Below are positions 12,056 through 25,012 of a stretch of 64,000 nucleotides of DNA, piece by piece; position 1 is the first letter of the stretch; each line of letters begins with the position of its first letter. This DNA is from Pontederia crassipes. Its lineage: Eukaryota; Streptophyta; Magnoliopsida; Commelinales; Pontederiaceae. The notes below the pieces were generated by a model. That model saw only the letters and a program-made list of their open reading frames with translations. It was not told the DNA's origin and ran no database searches. The stretch lies in the NCBI GenBank assembly GCA_030549335.1, contig CM060188.1, forward strand, positions 16,867,501 to 16,931,500, given 5' to 3'. The position numbers and the translations under genes were made by a program.

Positions 12056-15000
12056 CTTAACCGTTGATGAAAATGAATGATCCTGATCGTGGCACCCCAT
12101 CCATTCACACACACGTATATATATATAATTCTTGGTCCACATAATGTACTTAGAGATAAATATTTGATTAAGATTATCATTTATCTTCTTTATTAAGTGG
12201 TATGTGCAATCATATTTGCCATCTCTATGATGATATTGCATCTGCTTTATATCTCTTGTAGTTCATTTTTTATGGGATAATCATAATTACATGCACCATC
12301 TTCTTCAAGCCATTTATTTTATAATTTTTATCCTTGTTTTTTTTCCTTTGATGGAATTTAGTACTTAGACAAATGGCAGCTTAATCATATGGTGTTCTCT
12401 TACTAAAGAAATTTTCATACGGCCATTTATAACAACATAAACTCAAGTTTTGCACTATATACGACGTCATAATTAATTGCTTTCCGAAATATTCCAATCA
12501 CAATAATCATAACTATTATATCTGAAAAGGAAAAGCTTTACTTGAACATAAATATATACAAATCAATAATTGTTTTTCTTGTTTTATGGTACTGAATCAA
12601 CGGGACAACAAAAACCCCTTTTAGTTTCTGAGTCTATGACACCTAAAAGATGCTAACAAATCTTTCATATAGAGAAATTAAGCAGTGTAGTTTCACATGT
12701 GGGCATATGGCTAACTTCCATTGTTCATGTGAGAGAATATATGATGCTATTTGGTTTGGGACCGATTCATAGGTTCCTAAAGTTAGATGATGATGGAAAT
12801 AACAGTAAGAATAAGAAAAAGAAGAAAGGACGGGGCATGAGAGGACACAATTGAAAAAAAATAAAAAACTTGACAAAAGAAAATGACGTCCTAGTCAATA
12901 AGCCTATGCCCACTATTGATTCTTTATTGTTTATGTGTTGTCATAGCATGAACATAATTAACTATTAAATCTATATGGTAAATGTACTCATATATATACA
13001 ATGATGAGTTTTAATTAATCATTTGTCATATGAATTATTAATAACTAGATTAACGATTCAAATCCGTTCAACATCCTCCGTGAAAAAATTCATAACATAC
13101 TATATATATATTATAAATATGTGCTAAGTTTTCTACCTAACATGAGAAAATTCATTCACCATAAGTTGGGAAACCACTTGCAGGCACTTTTCTGTAGGAG
13201 TCACCGTCACATGCATGGACTGCAACACACTTCAACCATTTAGATGATGAACACATGGTGTGATGCCTCCTTGATGGCTAAATAGCACCAAAAGTTTTGG
13301 TGGGGATGAAGCAGCAAGAATTGACCTCCTTCCAATTGCAGCCTTCCACCATATAAATTTTTTTTCACTACATATTAATTAGAAGTAATAATTCACTCAT
13401 TATGTGATAGTATAATACTTGGGATGCATAGCAGTAGGATGTGACAAAAAAATGTAAATATATGCAGATATGATGTGAGAAAGGGGGGTGGTGTGTGGGC
13501 CTAAGTTATCATCAAAACCCTGAGCTCAATTATATAGTTCTAGATATATACACATTAATTTCATGGCACAATAGTATCACTTTGTCTGCTCTCCTTCCCA
13601 ACACGTAACATAAGAATGTGGGTTGTTGAATGCATGTGATTCAAGCTTAGACTTGGTGCCTTAAATCCTATATATTTTGTTTATTTTCTTTTTTTTCATT
13701 TGTCTTGCTAAGCCTTTTTTGGCTATGCCTTAGATGCAGGCTGAATTAAGCACAAAGCCACAAACAAAACAAAATTGCCTTTTCACTTCACACTATCACA
13801 ATGAAAAAGAGAGGCTCATATACACATAATTACAAAATATACATATGCAACATGGTATTCATTCAATCTTAATGCCAACAATTAATTTTTATATATATAA
13901 ACGATTATGGAGGTTCCTGATAAAATATTGGATTAACACTAATCAGTGCTTAATTGGACACTTGGGCTGATTAAAGTATGAAATTTTCTTTTATAAAGGA
14001 TGGAACATTCCAGCCCTAACTTATTTCTGGTTCATCTTTTGTTGTATGAGATGTCTATCACTCTTTTGAGTCTTGACCCTCCTTTCCAGTCAATTTACTT
14101 CATGGACATTGGGCTCGTACAATCGGGCTTAGCACCTTAACCCAATTGCCACATTTTATCTTGACATAAAATAATGGATAAAAAGTTGTACAAGTAGATA
14201 GTCCCGCATTAGTAATATTAAAAAAACAAATTTTAACTATTAAATGAGGAGAGCAAAAGAAAAAATACATACAAATGATTTAGTTCCACATTGGAGACAT
14301 ACAGGAAAGTGGGAGGAAAACATCCCCTATATAATGGACTTGAGGAGATGACTGCTCCAAAATAAGTTTTAGTTGGTTAAAGGAAAAATTCTCTTCTGAC
14401 CGGTTCAACTACATCTGATTGGTTCTACTTGATTTTGTCAAAATGGTCTAGTCCCACTTCAAAAATATTATTTTGACTATTTTACCCTTTATGACTTTGT
14501 TATTTTGCACTAGAAATTTAACTCTTGTTGATAGTGTAGTCGAGATCACACTAACATCAAGAGTTAAATGTTTCAACCGTAGCAAAAACAAAAAATAATT
14601 AAGATTAGAGCTAAGTAATCCTATTAAATTTAGAAAATTTATTATTTAATAGTTTAAATTTTATCTTTCGAGAATAATTTTTTGTATTATACACAAAACC
14701 TTATTAATAGGAATCATTCAATATTTTTCTAAAATAAAATCATATATATATAATATTTTTTTTCCAATATTTTTTTTTGAAACAACTTCACTCTTTCTAG
14801 TTTGCTTTGGAAATTAAAAACTCACGAGGCCAGCACGAAAAATATTAGAAATATAGCTCAGTTAACAATTGGGATAAAAAAATACCTTTAAAAATATGTG
14901 GAATATTTTTTTACACTCTTTATCTAATTAATTATTATACTGTAACATTAGTATAAAAAGGTATAGTATTCTTCATAATTAAATTATTTGGGGCAATGCT

Positions 15001-16101
15001 ACATCTCCTAAATTAATAGGACTAGCATCCTAGCTCACTCACAATGACGCGATTGTAAATTTGCCAAACTTTTTGGGGCAATTTAAAAATATCAGTATTA
15101 GACTTTTAGGTCAAATTTTAGGAGGATTTAACATTTTCCTCAAAATAATGGAGCTATATAATTTTATCATAACAACAACATCTACTGACACTATTAATTG
15201 ATTAAAGAGGTCTCATATTACAACATGATATCTAATTATAAGAAAAATATTGCATGCATGTTATCGTATTATAAAATATAAATAATTTTTACTTCAATTC
15301 TTATGAAAACAAATATATTTTTTGGTCTCGTAGGCAAATTAGTCAAATTAATTCTTGTTAGAGTGGCAAAAAAATATATTGGGAGTGCACATCTTTCGGT
15401 AATAAAGGTGTTGGAATTCCGCCCCCACATAACGGAATTATCCTTTTTTAAGCTAATAAAGAAATTAAATTATACATGAATTCATGTTATATAATGATGT
15501 CATTTCATACGGCCATCAATTAATTAATTAAAGCCATTTTAAACTTAGATCACATTATTCCCTTAAAACAATATCAAGCTTTAGAGACAAAGTCTATATC
15601 TTTCACATGTAAATATATGCAACTAAGAATTATCTTCTCTTTTCGCCACTCCCTCATAACTAGCTAGTTCTCATTTTTTTTCCTGAATATTTGTTTTCTT
15701 TTATCTGTCACTGATTTGATTAATACAATTTGGCACCGTTATCAAAGAAGAATATAAGGAGATATGTTTATATAAGACTTTCTTTACATTCCTTCCTTCT
15801 TCTTTTTTTTTCCTTCCAAAAAACAAAGTTTTACTTAGTCCGTAAGCCTGGAAATAGACTATATTAATATTCACGCTACATTGTGGTTAATGTATTTGTT
15901 TTATTTTTGTTTAGCCCATATTTTGTACAGAATATAAGGTTAAAAGTTGAGAAAAAAATGACTACATCTCGAAAGAATTTACACATTGCAGAGCACGTTA
16001 CTACAGTTTCTAAATTTGAAAGTAGACTTAATTATGCTTTAGTCATGCCTTTCATTGCTTTATAAATTTCATGTTTAGGGTATCGTAGTCGGATCATATT
16101 T

Positions 16102-16139
<38 letters not shown>

Positions 16140-16413
16140 TTTTGGAAAACAAAATGTTAAATGTCCATAAGACAATTGATCATTTAAGGACACGTGGCTA
16201 ATTAAACCAGTCAATACATATATTGGAAAGGTAAAATATCATAATAACTATATAATTAAATAGCTCATACATATTTAGGTGATTTGAACTCCTATAATGA
16301 AATCAACCATGTCATATCAATATCAAATATTAATTAATAAAGATCCCACACTTTTACTAAATGTGTATTGCATGCATCCTTCTCATTGGTATCACATCGT
16401 CCTCTCTCCCTGC
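12056..16413. other. Intergenic, no gene seen
   Basis: AT-rich DNA. Three similar phrases of the type AGTCCCACATTGGAGAC/AGTCCCGCATTAGTA occur at about 14200, 14280 and 14450, likely repeat-derived. A TA microsatellite lies at 16105-16137. No supported coding region. Confidence 0.5.
16105..16137. repeat. TA dinucleotide microsatellite
   Basis: About 16 uninterrupted TA units. Confidence 0.9.
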
Positions 16414-16903
16414 TCAAGCCAAAGGGACCTTGTAACCTGCAGAATCACACATGCAGATATATATTGGATCAGACCTTCGCGCTACAGTAAATTATAAGCA
16501 TGTGCTTGCTTGCTTTGCATGCATCTACTGCGTGATAAAATTGCAGATCTGCATGCATGGAGAAAGACGTACTTCCACACTGGTAGCCATGGGGGACGGA
16601 CTTGTTGCAGCAGGCTGCGACGTGGAGGGCCTTGCTCATGCTGATCATGTTCTCTATCTGCTTGGTGACGTGGGAGCAAATGCATGTCAAGTCCGTCTGC
16701 TGCACGACGTCGCAGCACTGGCTCGACGGATCCACCTGCGGCCCGATCTTGGGCACGAACCTCGCGCACTGCACTATCAGAGTCTTTATGTCGTCGTCGC
16801 AGGCGGCCGCCGTCGGCTCGCTGTTGACGACCAGCAGCAGCAGCAGGAGGACGCAGCTGCACTTAAGGAGCACTGACAAAGTGAAGGCTCTGGGAAGAGG
16901 CAT
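16414..16903 (-). CDS. Secreted eight-cysteine lipid-transfer-like protein (nsLTP / hydrophobic seed protein family)
   Basis: Exon 1 is 16903-16573 and exon 2 only 23 bp, 16436-16414. Donor GTACGT at 16572 and acceptor TTCTGCAG at 16437 restore the family ending CGSYKVP. The product is 117 residues. Residues 1-31 are a signal peptide with a six-leucine core. The mature part carries the eight-cysteine motif: C35, C46, C63-C64, C74-x-C76, C98 (or C99) and C109, forming four disulfides around a lipid cavity. The motifs GPQVDPSSQCCDVV and ENMISMSKALHVA resemble DIR1-like and type VI-like nsLTPs. The role is likely apoplastic lipid binding. An extra cysteine (C99) is unusual. Reading through the donor would give a false 144-residue protein. 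Confidence 0.88.
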
Positions 16904-16986
16904 TCTCTTGTTTCTTCACTGTGCCTTTTCTTTGATATGTATTTTTTTAGTGTGCGATGTTTCGTTTCATGCTGTGCATGTCACAT

Positions 16987-16994
16987 ATTATATA
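16987..16994 (-). promoter_or_regulatory. TATA box of the lipid-transfer-like gene
   Basis: TATATAAT on the - strand, about 85 bp upstream of the start codon at 16903, leaving a leader of roughly 55 bp. Confidence 0.55.
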
Positions 16995-16999
16995 GCCGT

Positions 17000-18204
17000 A
17001 GTTGCATTTGGTTAGTTGGCAGTGTTACATCTCTCATCATGAGACCTGCATGATGTAGAATGCGTGTTCTTTTTGGATTGCTAGCTTTGTAGTGCATGGC
17101 CGGAGAGATGTGGCGATTGTGTGGATGGTGGCTCGATCAAGTAATGTGCTTGCTTGCGAATTTTTATATGAGATGCCCAACCAAACATTGATTAATTAGT
17201 TAGTGCCCTCCTCTCTAACTAGTACAAGGAAAAGCATCATGAACACAATTCTTCTGTCTAATGTTTCTCAAAAATTATGCATGGTTAATAAAAAAAATTT
17301 AACCTACATGATTAATCATTTTTTTAACGCTCCCAAAATCGACCCTCATGTCACGTATGCAGTCAAGTTGATCCCGGGAGCGCTATACACTATTGATCAT
17401 AACATAGTCTTGGCCATTCAACAATTGTATACATGGCATCAAATATAATAATAAAATATAATCAAAGACTTTATTGCGAAAGTTTAAACGTCAGAATATC
17501 AAAGGGCATAGATTATTAATGCAGTCTATAGTAAAGAAAGAAAAGATCGCAATCTCCAAGAAGTTCAATGTTTGAAAAGAAGTTCAACAAGCGAAACAAC
17601 ATAATGTCTTTCCAAAACATGGATAATTATTAGAATAGATGCAATGGAGAGAATTGCATTATATAAGCAAGTCATGTGTAGCATTCTTCAAGACATGTAC
17701 CCTCCAACATCTTATCATGTTGATTCTCACATACAAAATCTCAATGCAGGGAAATTGAATACTCATGAGCAAAATTTCCAGTACAATAGAAGCATAAATG
17801 ATGTAATAATAATTAATGATGGTTGGATCACAAATAGATAAGCAATGAATAATGTGCCTTGTATTTCTATACTTTGATTGCAATAAATAATAGATCATGC
17901 TTCAATCATATCAATGACTATACTATGTTCATCATTATGACTATGCCTTGTCTTTACTATGCTTTGCTTTGGACTTTACAAATCAATACGTTATCATTAC
18001 CATACTATACTCTGTACTTTACCATACAATGTTCTGTGCTTTACTATCACATACTTTACTGTACATTACTTTATTATGAGTTGCACTACGTCTTTTATAT
18101 TACTATATTATCTCTTGAGTTAGTTATCATATGCGAGCTCGACTTTATTAAGTTGGGATGTCAGAGGTGCCTCTCTGAGTTTGTAAAGCTAGTGTGCCCA
18201 CTCT
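17000..18204. other. Intergenic, no gene seen
   Basis: Promoter side of the lipid-transfer-like gene to about 17200, then AT-rich DNA. From 17920 to 18110 there is a pyrimidine-biased low-complexity stretch of repeated words TACTATGCTTTGC and TACTTTAC. Confidence 0.45.
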
Positions 18205-18500
18205 GAGGAAGGGGTGTACAAATATATCACCCTTTCCGGAATGCAGGTGGGAGAGGATCTGCACTCCAGTGGTCATTTAAGAACCTATAGGTTCACCGTC
18301 TCCTTAGCTAACTACCTATCCCTCTGGCTCGATACTATGAAATGGTACTTCTTTGGGGAAGGAGTGTGTCGATGCATCACCCTTCTTTGAGATACAGGTG
18401 GGAGAGGATTTGTAACTCAGGAACAGTAATCATCAAAGACCAATAGGTCCATTGTCTCCTCAGCTTAGCTACCTGCCCCTCTCTATACAATGCTATGATC
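18205..18500. repeat. Diverged tandem duplication, about 150-bp unit
   Basis: Two units starting at 18205 and 18355 share the order: GGAAGG.GTG, ATCACCCTT, GCAGGTGGGAGAGGAT (ACAGG in unit 2), CCAATAGGT/CCTATAGGT, GTCTCCT and TAGCTACCTGCCCCTCT. There are many substitutions. Confidence 0.7.
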
Positions 18501-18779
18501 TTTGTTCTATACTTTAGGGGCGGCACATAGCAATCTCATAATTTCATCTTTGTTTTACTTGTCTTTGTTTATCTTTAATGAAGTTTAGAAATCATAGATC
18601 AGAGAAAAAGAGAGAGAGAGAAATTCCTCTTCTTTGAAATGACAACATTACGTTGATTTTCTTTGTTCTTGATGTCAAGTACCGACCCTTCCTTCGGATA
18701 AGGTAAGGCTCATTGTAGTCTTTAGGGTCTTAGACAAGGCCTCAAGTGGACCTGACAAAACAGGGCCCAACTTACGAAG

Positions 18780-19760
18780 GATTGAGCTTAACGAAAAAAG
18801 CCCACCATTCTGTCCGACAAAACTCGGACTGAGTTGAGGAGGACTCAGACCGGGTCACTATCGGGAAATCGGTGTGCATGGTCCGGTCCGAGTCAAGATC
18901 CAACTCGGGCCGAGTTGTAGGGGGTGCACCGGTCGCCACCCCAATCGAGCTCGCGCTCGATCCGGGCGACCGATCGATGAGACCCGAGCCGGGTCAATAT
19001 TCGACTCGGTCGAGTCTTTAGGCAGTGTTCTCGCGACATCGTCAACGAGACAACTCAATCCGAGTCTGGTTAGACTCAGACCGCATCCAAGTATGACCCG
19101 AACTAGGTCATAGGTGACTCGGACCGAGTTCCTGACGCACAGATCTGCGCCGATCATCTTCCCCATTTTCGACGGCTCTCCGGCCATCAAATCGGGTCGA
19201 CAACAATATGAAAAATAAATCTATAGCATTCAGGATCATAATGGTATCCTAGTAAGCATCAACAGATCTATATTTTATCGTCTAGGGGATTAGGAAATCT
19301 AAGGTACCTTCTCGTTCGGTATGAGTTCGTCGGTGATCTATTCGTCATCCTTGAGTTGTCGGTCATTTCTGGCCGGTGAAGGAGGTTGGCTTGGTCTTTG
19401 TGAACGTCAAAGGAGAGGTTGTCGTGCTCTGGGTGTCCGTCGTTCGTACTATGCTTCGCCCCTGTTCCGCTCCTGGGCGCGACGTTCGTCGGAGCCGAGG
19501 AAGAAGATGAAGGAGAGGACGACAGCCAGTCAGTAAGGTTTCCAAGGGGTGCGAGGGTTACCCTTGTGTCCCCTTTTATAGCCTCGTCCGGTCGAATCTG
19601 AGACGCGATTGGGGGAGAAGATTTCTCTCCTGGTCAGCCGTTTCCTTTTCCTCCTTTTTTTTTGATACAATTTTGTTTGAATTCTTTTTTTATTTGTTTT
19701 GCACTTTGATTTTTGAAAACTTTCCATGTTTGAAAATCACAGATGTTACAACTTCACTAT
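18780..19760. repeat. ACTCGG-rich and GC-richer repeat block, likely retroelement-derived
   Basis: 18780-19130 uses the same ACTCGG, CCGAGT and GGGTC vocabulary as 8281-8960. 19300-19620 is GC-rich with overlapping open frames on both strands and a TTTTATAGCC leader-like phrase. No reverse transcriptase, gag or integrase motif was found. It probably represents the non-coding part of an LTR-type element. Confidence 0.4.
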
Positions 19761-19988
19761 TAGTTTTTCTTAGAAACTTAGGCATGAGTCAATTATCAGG
19801 AAGGATGCAAATAGCATTGAAATAAAATGCTATTTTCCTACTTTAATAATTAAGTGGGATTAGAATAGATGAAATGCTAAACTATGTTGAGACTTTTTTT
19901 TTTGGCATTGTTATTAACAATTATTTCGTTACATATAAGATATTGTCGTGGATGAATATTTCTGATTCAAACTCGCCTTAATGTTAAA

Positions 19989-20390
19989 CACTACAAGGAA
20001 ACTGTCGGATAGCAACGACAATTAATGTCGCAAACGGAGATGCTATATACGTCGATGTCAATAGTGTCACTATAGCGACGATATTGCATCATCAAAACAA
20101 ACCTAGCTTCAACTTAGTGTCGCATTGGCGTTACACGTTGTCGACGCTAAATGTGGCGCCATCAAGACACGCCACTATTATCATGCGTGAAAATGAGAAA
20201 TTGCAAGGTAGATTGTAGCGTTGTATTGACATCGATAAGTTGCGACACTAGTTTAGCATCACAGTGCATGCAACGCTAATGACGAAGTCGATATGGATGC
20301 CGACATCTTGCGCTGTATTGGCATCGACTATTAGTGTCACTGGTAACTCGATGCTAATAAGACGCCTTGCACTCCTTTGATGACTTCACT
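19989..20390. mobile_element. CACTA-type transposon end, partial
   Basis: It begins CACTACAAGGAAAC and continues with dense GTCG/CGAC/GCGACA words like the subterminal repeats of CACTA elements. No matching TTCCTTGTAGTG end was found, so only one terminus survives or the other is beyond recognition. Confidence 0.5.
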
Positions 20391-20392
20391 AT

Positions 20393-20446
20393 GTAGGTAA
20401 TGTTAATTTGTATAATTAAGTAGGTAATGTTAATTTGTATAAATAT
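20393..20446. repeat. Tandem duplication, 27-bp unit, two copies
   Basis: GTAGGTAATGTTAATTTGTA occurs at 20393 and 20420. Confidence 0.85.
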
Positions 20447-21275
20447 ATACCTTAATTTTTTTATTGTTCTCATCTTATTCATTTGTGTATAGATCTGATT
20501 AATTTAGATTGTTTCTTTAAAACTTTCTTCTTTATCATTTAAGGGAAAACTTAAAAAGATATAATTAAAAGGATTTTAACTCGTATAAGCAAACTTAAAC
20601 AATAATGAAGCCATGAAAGCACCCTCGAATTGTTAAAGTAGTCACCATACATAAAAATATATAAGATAATATTATTAGTTATTACTTGAACATTGATAAA
20701 TCATTCCCCTTTGGCTTTTTTTCCCTACAATACTAGTGGAAACTCATTTAATTGAGTACCAAAACACCCCACATTGATAACTAATAAATTTTGAATGGTG
20801 ATACGATAAATATAATAAATTAATGTTAAGATAAAAACAAATGAAAGAATTGTGTAGCTCGTCCTCTTGACATGAATATTAAGATTTAAGAGGATCACAA
20901 TATTTTGATTTGTGTTATTTCAATATTCTCTTCTTCTTTTGTTTCTTGAAGTTTGGTTAATATTTATGGTCATATATGATTATAGTGTAGTTTAATTCGT
21001 TGTGAACATTCTTCGTGATTTTAATTAATTAATTAATTACCCTCGTTTTATTCTCTCTTTTTAGTAAGATTATTGTTTTAATCTTTTAACGTTTACAATA
21101 TTAACAATGTATTAGGGTGTAAGCAAAAATAAAAAAAAACGAAAAACCTAAAAGATCGATTATCCCATTTAAAAAACATTGATTTCTTTTGTCCCAAATA
21201 AATCTTAAATTAGAGGTCATGGAGGCATACATGATTAAAATTATACAAAACATATTATTTTAATATCCAGAATAT

Positions 21276-21310
<35 letters not shown>

Positions 21311-22779
21311 CTCGACCAACATAGCATTTCTGTAAATACATATTAACAAAATTATATAAGCTAAAATGGAGATGAATTAAAACACAATATATATGCCAAA
21401 TTAGAAAAATATTTAATACTCCCATAAAACTTAATAAAAATATACAGGGTTGGAGAAATTATCCAAAAAGCTATCTTAGGAAAAAAGTCATCCAAACAAT
21501 ATTTATTTTTTTTTAAAGAACATCATCATAGCTTAATCTGCACGAGGGACGAAGACACGACGTAGATCTTTTACCCAAAAAAATATAAAAAAAATGTCTT
21601 AAATTATTCTGCGCTACTCATTGTAATTAACTTTTAAATTTGATCCACATTGTAATCAATTTTCGTTTGGAAAAGCATTTATTTTAATGCTTATATTAAA
21701 CGTAATTTTTAAATTCCGTGTGAAGTGCAAGAATGTTTCCTACTTAATCAAATGAGATAGGTTGTCGTACAAGTTCATCAATGGCCAAAACCAGTTGCCA
21801 TGCAACCTCCCAACTGCATTGATGAAGGTGACTAAGCAAAGATCCCACGAGTTTTGCTCCCCAATTTCAGAAAAGAAAAACTTTTTTTTCTAATACAACA
21901 ATTTAGTAAACTAGACAAAACATATAAAACTTTCAGTGGCACGCCATACGGAATCATGTCAAAGAAATGGGTTTTCCTAATTAATGTTACATTCATGCAT
22001 AATTAGGGATTTGGGTATAATCTTGTTTATAATGAATTTCTAACTTCTAGTGTGTTAATGTATAGGAAATGGGATTTATCAACTTCATTATTTTAGCGAC
22101 TTGAGTGCACTGTTCAAAATTTTTTTTATCTGAGTGTAATTTTATTTCAGGGTGCATAGTTATCGAAATGATATAGGTTCATCATGTCATTAGACTTTGA
22201 CATATCGAAATTGATTTAATTTATTGACTACATTGAATCATGGATTGTTGTGAAGTAATTGTACTTGCTAGCTAGCTTGATTAGCTTAGATCTATGTTAA
22301 ACATGTTTGCATTGTGCTCTCATATCACCATATGGTTAATTGCATATGAATTACTGTTTTTATTTATGTAGTCAACAAAATGAGAGACATACATAAGTTG
22401 GGGCTTATAAATCATGATGTCCATGTGTTACAATTATGATTGGATGCTCGTGACCATTGCCTGTGTAAGTGTGTTCATTCCATAATCATGATATTATATC
22501 AAAGGCTTCTCATGTCGAGTTACTAATTTACTATCAAGTAGTTTTAGGTTTAATACTTTTCTTGAGTCTTGCACCCAGATCTTTCATATCAACTACATGC
22601 GTCATTTATAGCATGGGACCTTTACCCTATACGCTTTATAAGTACCCAATATACCTATTATGAGTCTAACCTTCAAGATCTTTGGGTCCGGTGAGAGTCC
22701 CCCTCCCCTTCCTTTAGGTCAAAATTAACTCAAATGTATCTTTTAGTAGCCCTTATAATGTTCGATTGCTTTTTACAAG
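20447..22779. other. Intergenic, no gene seen
   Basis: AT-rich DNA with a TA microsatellite at 21280-21306. No coding signal recognised. Confidence 0.5.
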
Positions 22780-23040
22780 TGTGCTCAACATTCAAGCTTA
22801 CTCGACCGGTGGTTCGTTCTAAAGCTTGGAATGCATTGGAAGGAATTTGGAAAGATAGAAGCTCTGGATTTACGCATGTTTGGTTGAAATTGGATTCAAG
22901 CAACATGATTCAGATTATCAACGTCTTATTCAGAACTCCTTGACGTCTATGGAATTTAATCGTTGAACTAAAGAACCTAATATTCTCTCTTGATTATTTC
23001 AAGTGTACTCATTGTTATAGAGAAACGATTTTATTATAGG
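22780..23040 (+). pseudogene. LINE-type RNase H domain remnant
   Basis: The + strand reads VVRSKAWNALEGIWKDRSSG, then FTHVWLKLDSSNMIQIINV and, after a stop, ELKNLIFSLDYFKCTHCYRE. This follows the plant RNase H (RVT_3-like) pattern: an alpha helix with EA.AL..G, the strand with D-S near the catalytic aspartate, then a helix ending in the H-x-Y-R-E strand. It is the C-terminal module of plant LINE ORF2. Stops and the absence of reverse transcriptase mark it as a relic. Confidence 0.55.
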
Positions 23041-23362
23041 TTTCTTATCTAATCATGGTTGGAGTCCCCATTTTTTGACCTTTTGAGAGGTAAACCCTCT
23101 TCCGGAGCTCTTCCACTTTTTGCATGCTGACCGTTTGGTGCTCTTCAGCTTTTTGTGCACTCTTCATGTTCAAGTTACTCTTCGTTTGTTTAGTCCAGTG
23201 GGTATCATTTTTTGTTACTTAATCTCATTACTGAGTGGGAGTGTCATACACTGCAATGTGACTCAAGGTCGATCCAAATGATTCCAATAAGTGAATACTA
23301 ACTTAACAAAATATAAAAAACTAAAACTAAGGAATGTCAATGTTAAACTAATGCACATGATT

Positions 23363-24803
23363 CACTACAAGAAAATTATCATTTTCGACGGACAATTTTC
23401 GACGGATAGAAATTCGTCGTAATTTACGACGAATTTTGCGACGGAAATATTTCCGACGGTTATAACTGTTAAAAATGAAAATAATAAATTATGTAATTTG
23501 TTATATTATTATTTTATTTTTTGACAATTAGGAACGTCGATATTTTCGAATATCCATCCATCGCAATTTCCGATGGAATTTTCGACTGTTACAACCGTCG
23601 GAAATAAAAATAATAAATTATATAATTTATTATATTATTATTTTATTTTTCGACGATTAGGAATGTCGATATTTCTGACGGATATCCATTCGTCGAAATC
23701 AGAATTTCCGACGAAATACAACCGTCTGAAATAAAAATAATAAATTATGTAATTTATTATATTATTATTTTATTTTTCGAAGATTAGAAACGTCGATATT
23801 TCCGACGATCGTAACCGTCGGTAAATGTATAATAATATAATATGAGAAATATTTTATTAATATAATTAGCGACAATCCAAATCGTTGTAATTTTCGACGG
23901 TTTCGACCATCGGTAATAATTAGCGACAGTTCAAATCGTTGGTAAAATAAAAAATAAATATTATAGATAATTAAATATAGTATTTTATTTTTATAATTAA
24001 ATATTTTTTATGGTCACAATCGTCGATAACTTTAAAAATAATTAATATTTAATTTTTCGACGATCAGAGCTGTCGGTAATTAAAATTTTATTATCCCATT
24101 TTTTTTCGTTTTCCCGCTTTCTCATCTTTCCACATATATATAATATTTATATATATCCATTCCTTTTATTTCTTTCCCCATCTCCTCTCTCTCTCTCTCC
24201 CTCTCCCTACCGACGAGCCTCCCGACCGGACGTCAAGCGTTGACCGTCGGCGACCCTCTCCCGTCGGCGTCCCTCTCCCCTTCTCTCTCTCCGGTTCGGA
24301 CTGCTAGGCGGCCGGATCTGACCGACGGGCTGTCGGATTCGGTCGCAGGTGGCAGGATTGCCCGCGGACGGCCGGATTCGGCCGTTGGCAATCTGATTCG
24401 GCCGGCCTCCGGCGGTCGGATTCAACCTCGGCCGGATCCGGCCGCTCGACCGCTAGCGGTCGGATCTCGACCACTGGCGGCCGCTGGCCGTTGACCTTCG
24501 GATTGGCCGCCTGCCGTCGGCCGTCAGCGGTTGGCTAATTTTTTTATATTAGAAAAATTCTTTGCGACAGTTTTGACTGCCGAAATTTTTAGCGGTTGCT
24601 ACCGCCGAAATTTGCGGCGACCGTCGAAAGTCGTGATCGCTAGACTTCCGTCGAAATTTCCGACATTTTTTTTAATCGTCGAAAATTGATTTGCGATGAT
24701 CATTTTTCGGACGAATCGATTTCGTCGAAATGACGTTTCCGTCGATTTTCGGAGAACTTACGGACGGTCGAAATCGTATATAATTTTCATATTTCTTGTA
24801 GTG
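23363..24803. mobile_element. Non-autonomous CACTA (CMC) DNA transposon, complete ends
   Basis: The 12-bp terminal inverted repeats are perfect: CACTACAAGAAA at 23363 and TTTCTTGTAGTG ending at 24803. Subterminal regions are packed with TTTCGACGG/CCGTCGAAA words in both orientations (about 23385-24080 and 24560-24780), the expected transposase-binding repeats. Flanking trinucleotides ATT and GTT match at two of three positions, consistent with a decayed 3-bp target duplication. There is no transposase. The core (24180-24540) is a CT-rich leader-like tract followed by GC-rich GGCCGGAT repeats. Confidence 0.88.
24180..24540. other. GC-rich core cargo of the CACTA element
   Basis: A TCTCTC tract is followed by about 300 bp of CGGCCGGATC-type low-complexity sequence, sharply different from the AT-rich flanks. 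The open frames on both strands are repetitive (RPDLTDG, IRPASGGRI) and have no domain. It could be a captured and amplified host 5' segment. A real protein is unlikely. Confidence 0.5.
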
Positions 24804-25012
24804 GTTAATATTCATTAATGAGGGTTTTCACCTAAATTCAGTAATATACCCTTTTCAAAGAGGTAATTTCAACACAAGACCATATTCTTTGCATGGTGTA
24901 TCTTAGTCAAATAAAGAGCTCTTCCAATAATAATAACTTTCATTAATCAAAATAATGAATTAAAGTAATGAACGATATTGAAAGTTTAATGATTGTTCAC
25001 CGTCGATATTGG

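Noticed and set aside
16451..17015. Frames of 137-141 codons on the + strand
   Set aside because: They are antisense shadows of the eight-cysteine protein exon.
24207..24494. Overlapping 72- and 84-codon frames in the CACTA core
   Set aside because: Low-complexity GGCCGG repeats open on both strands, without a domain.
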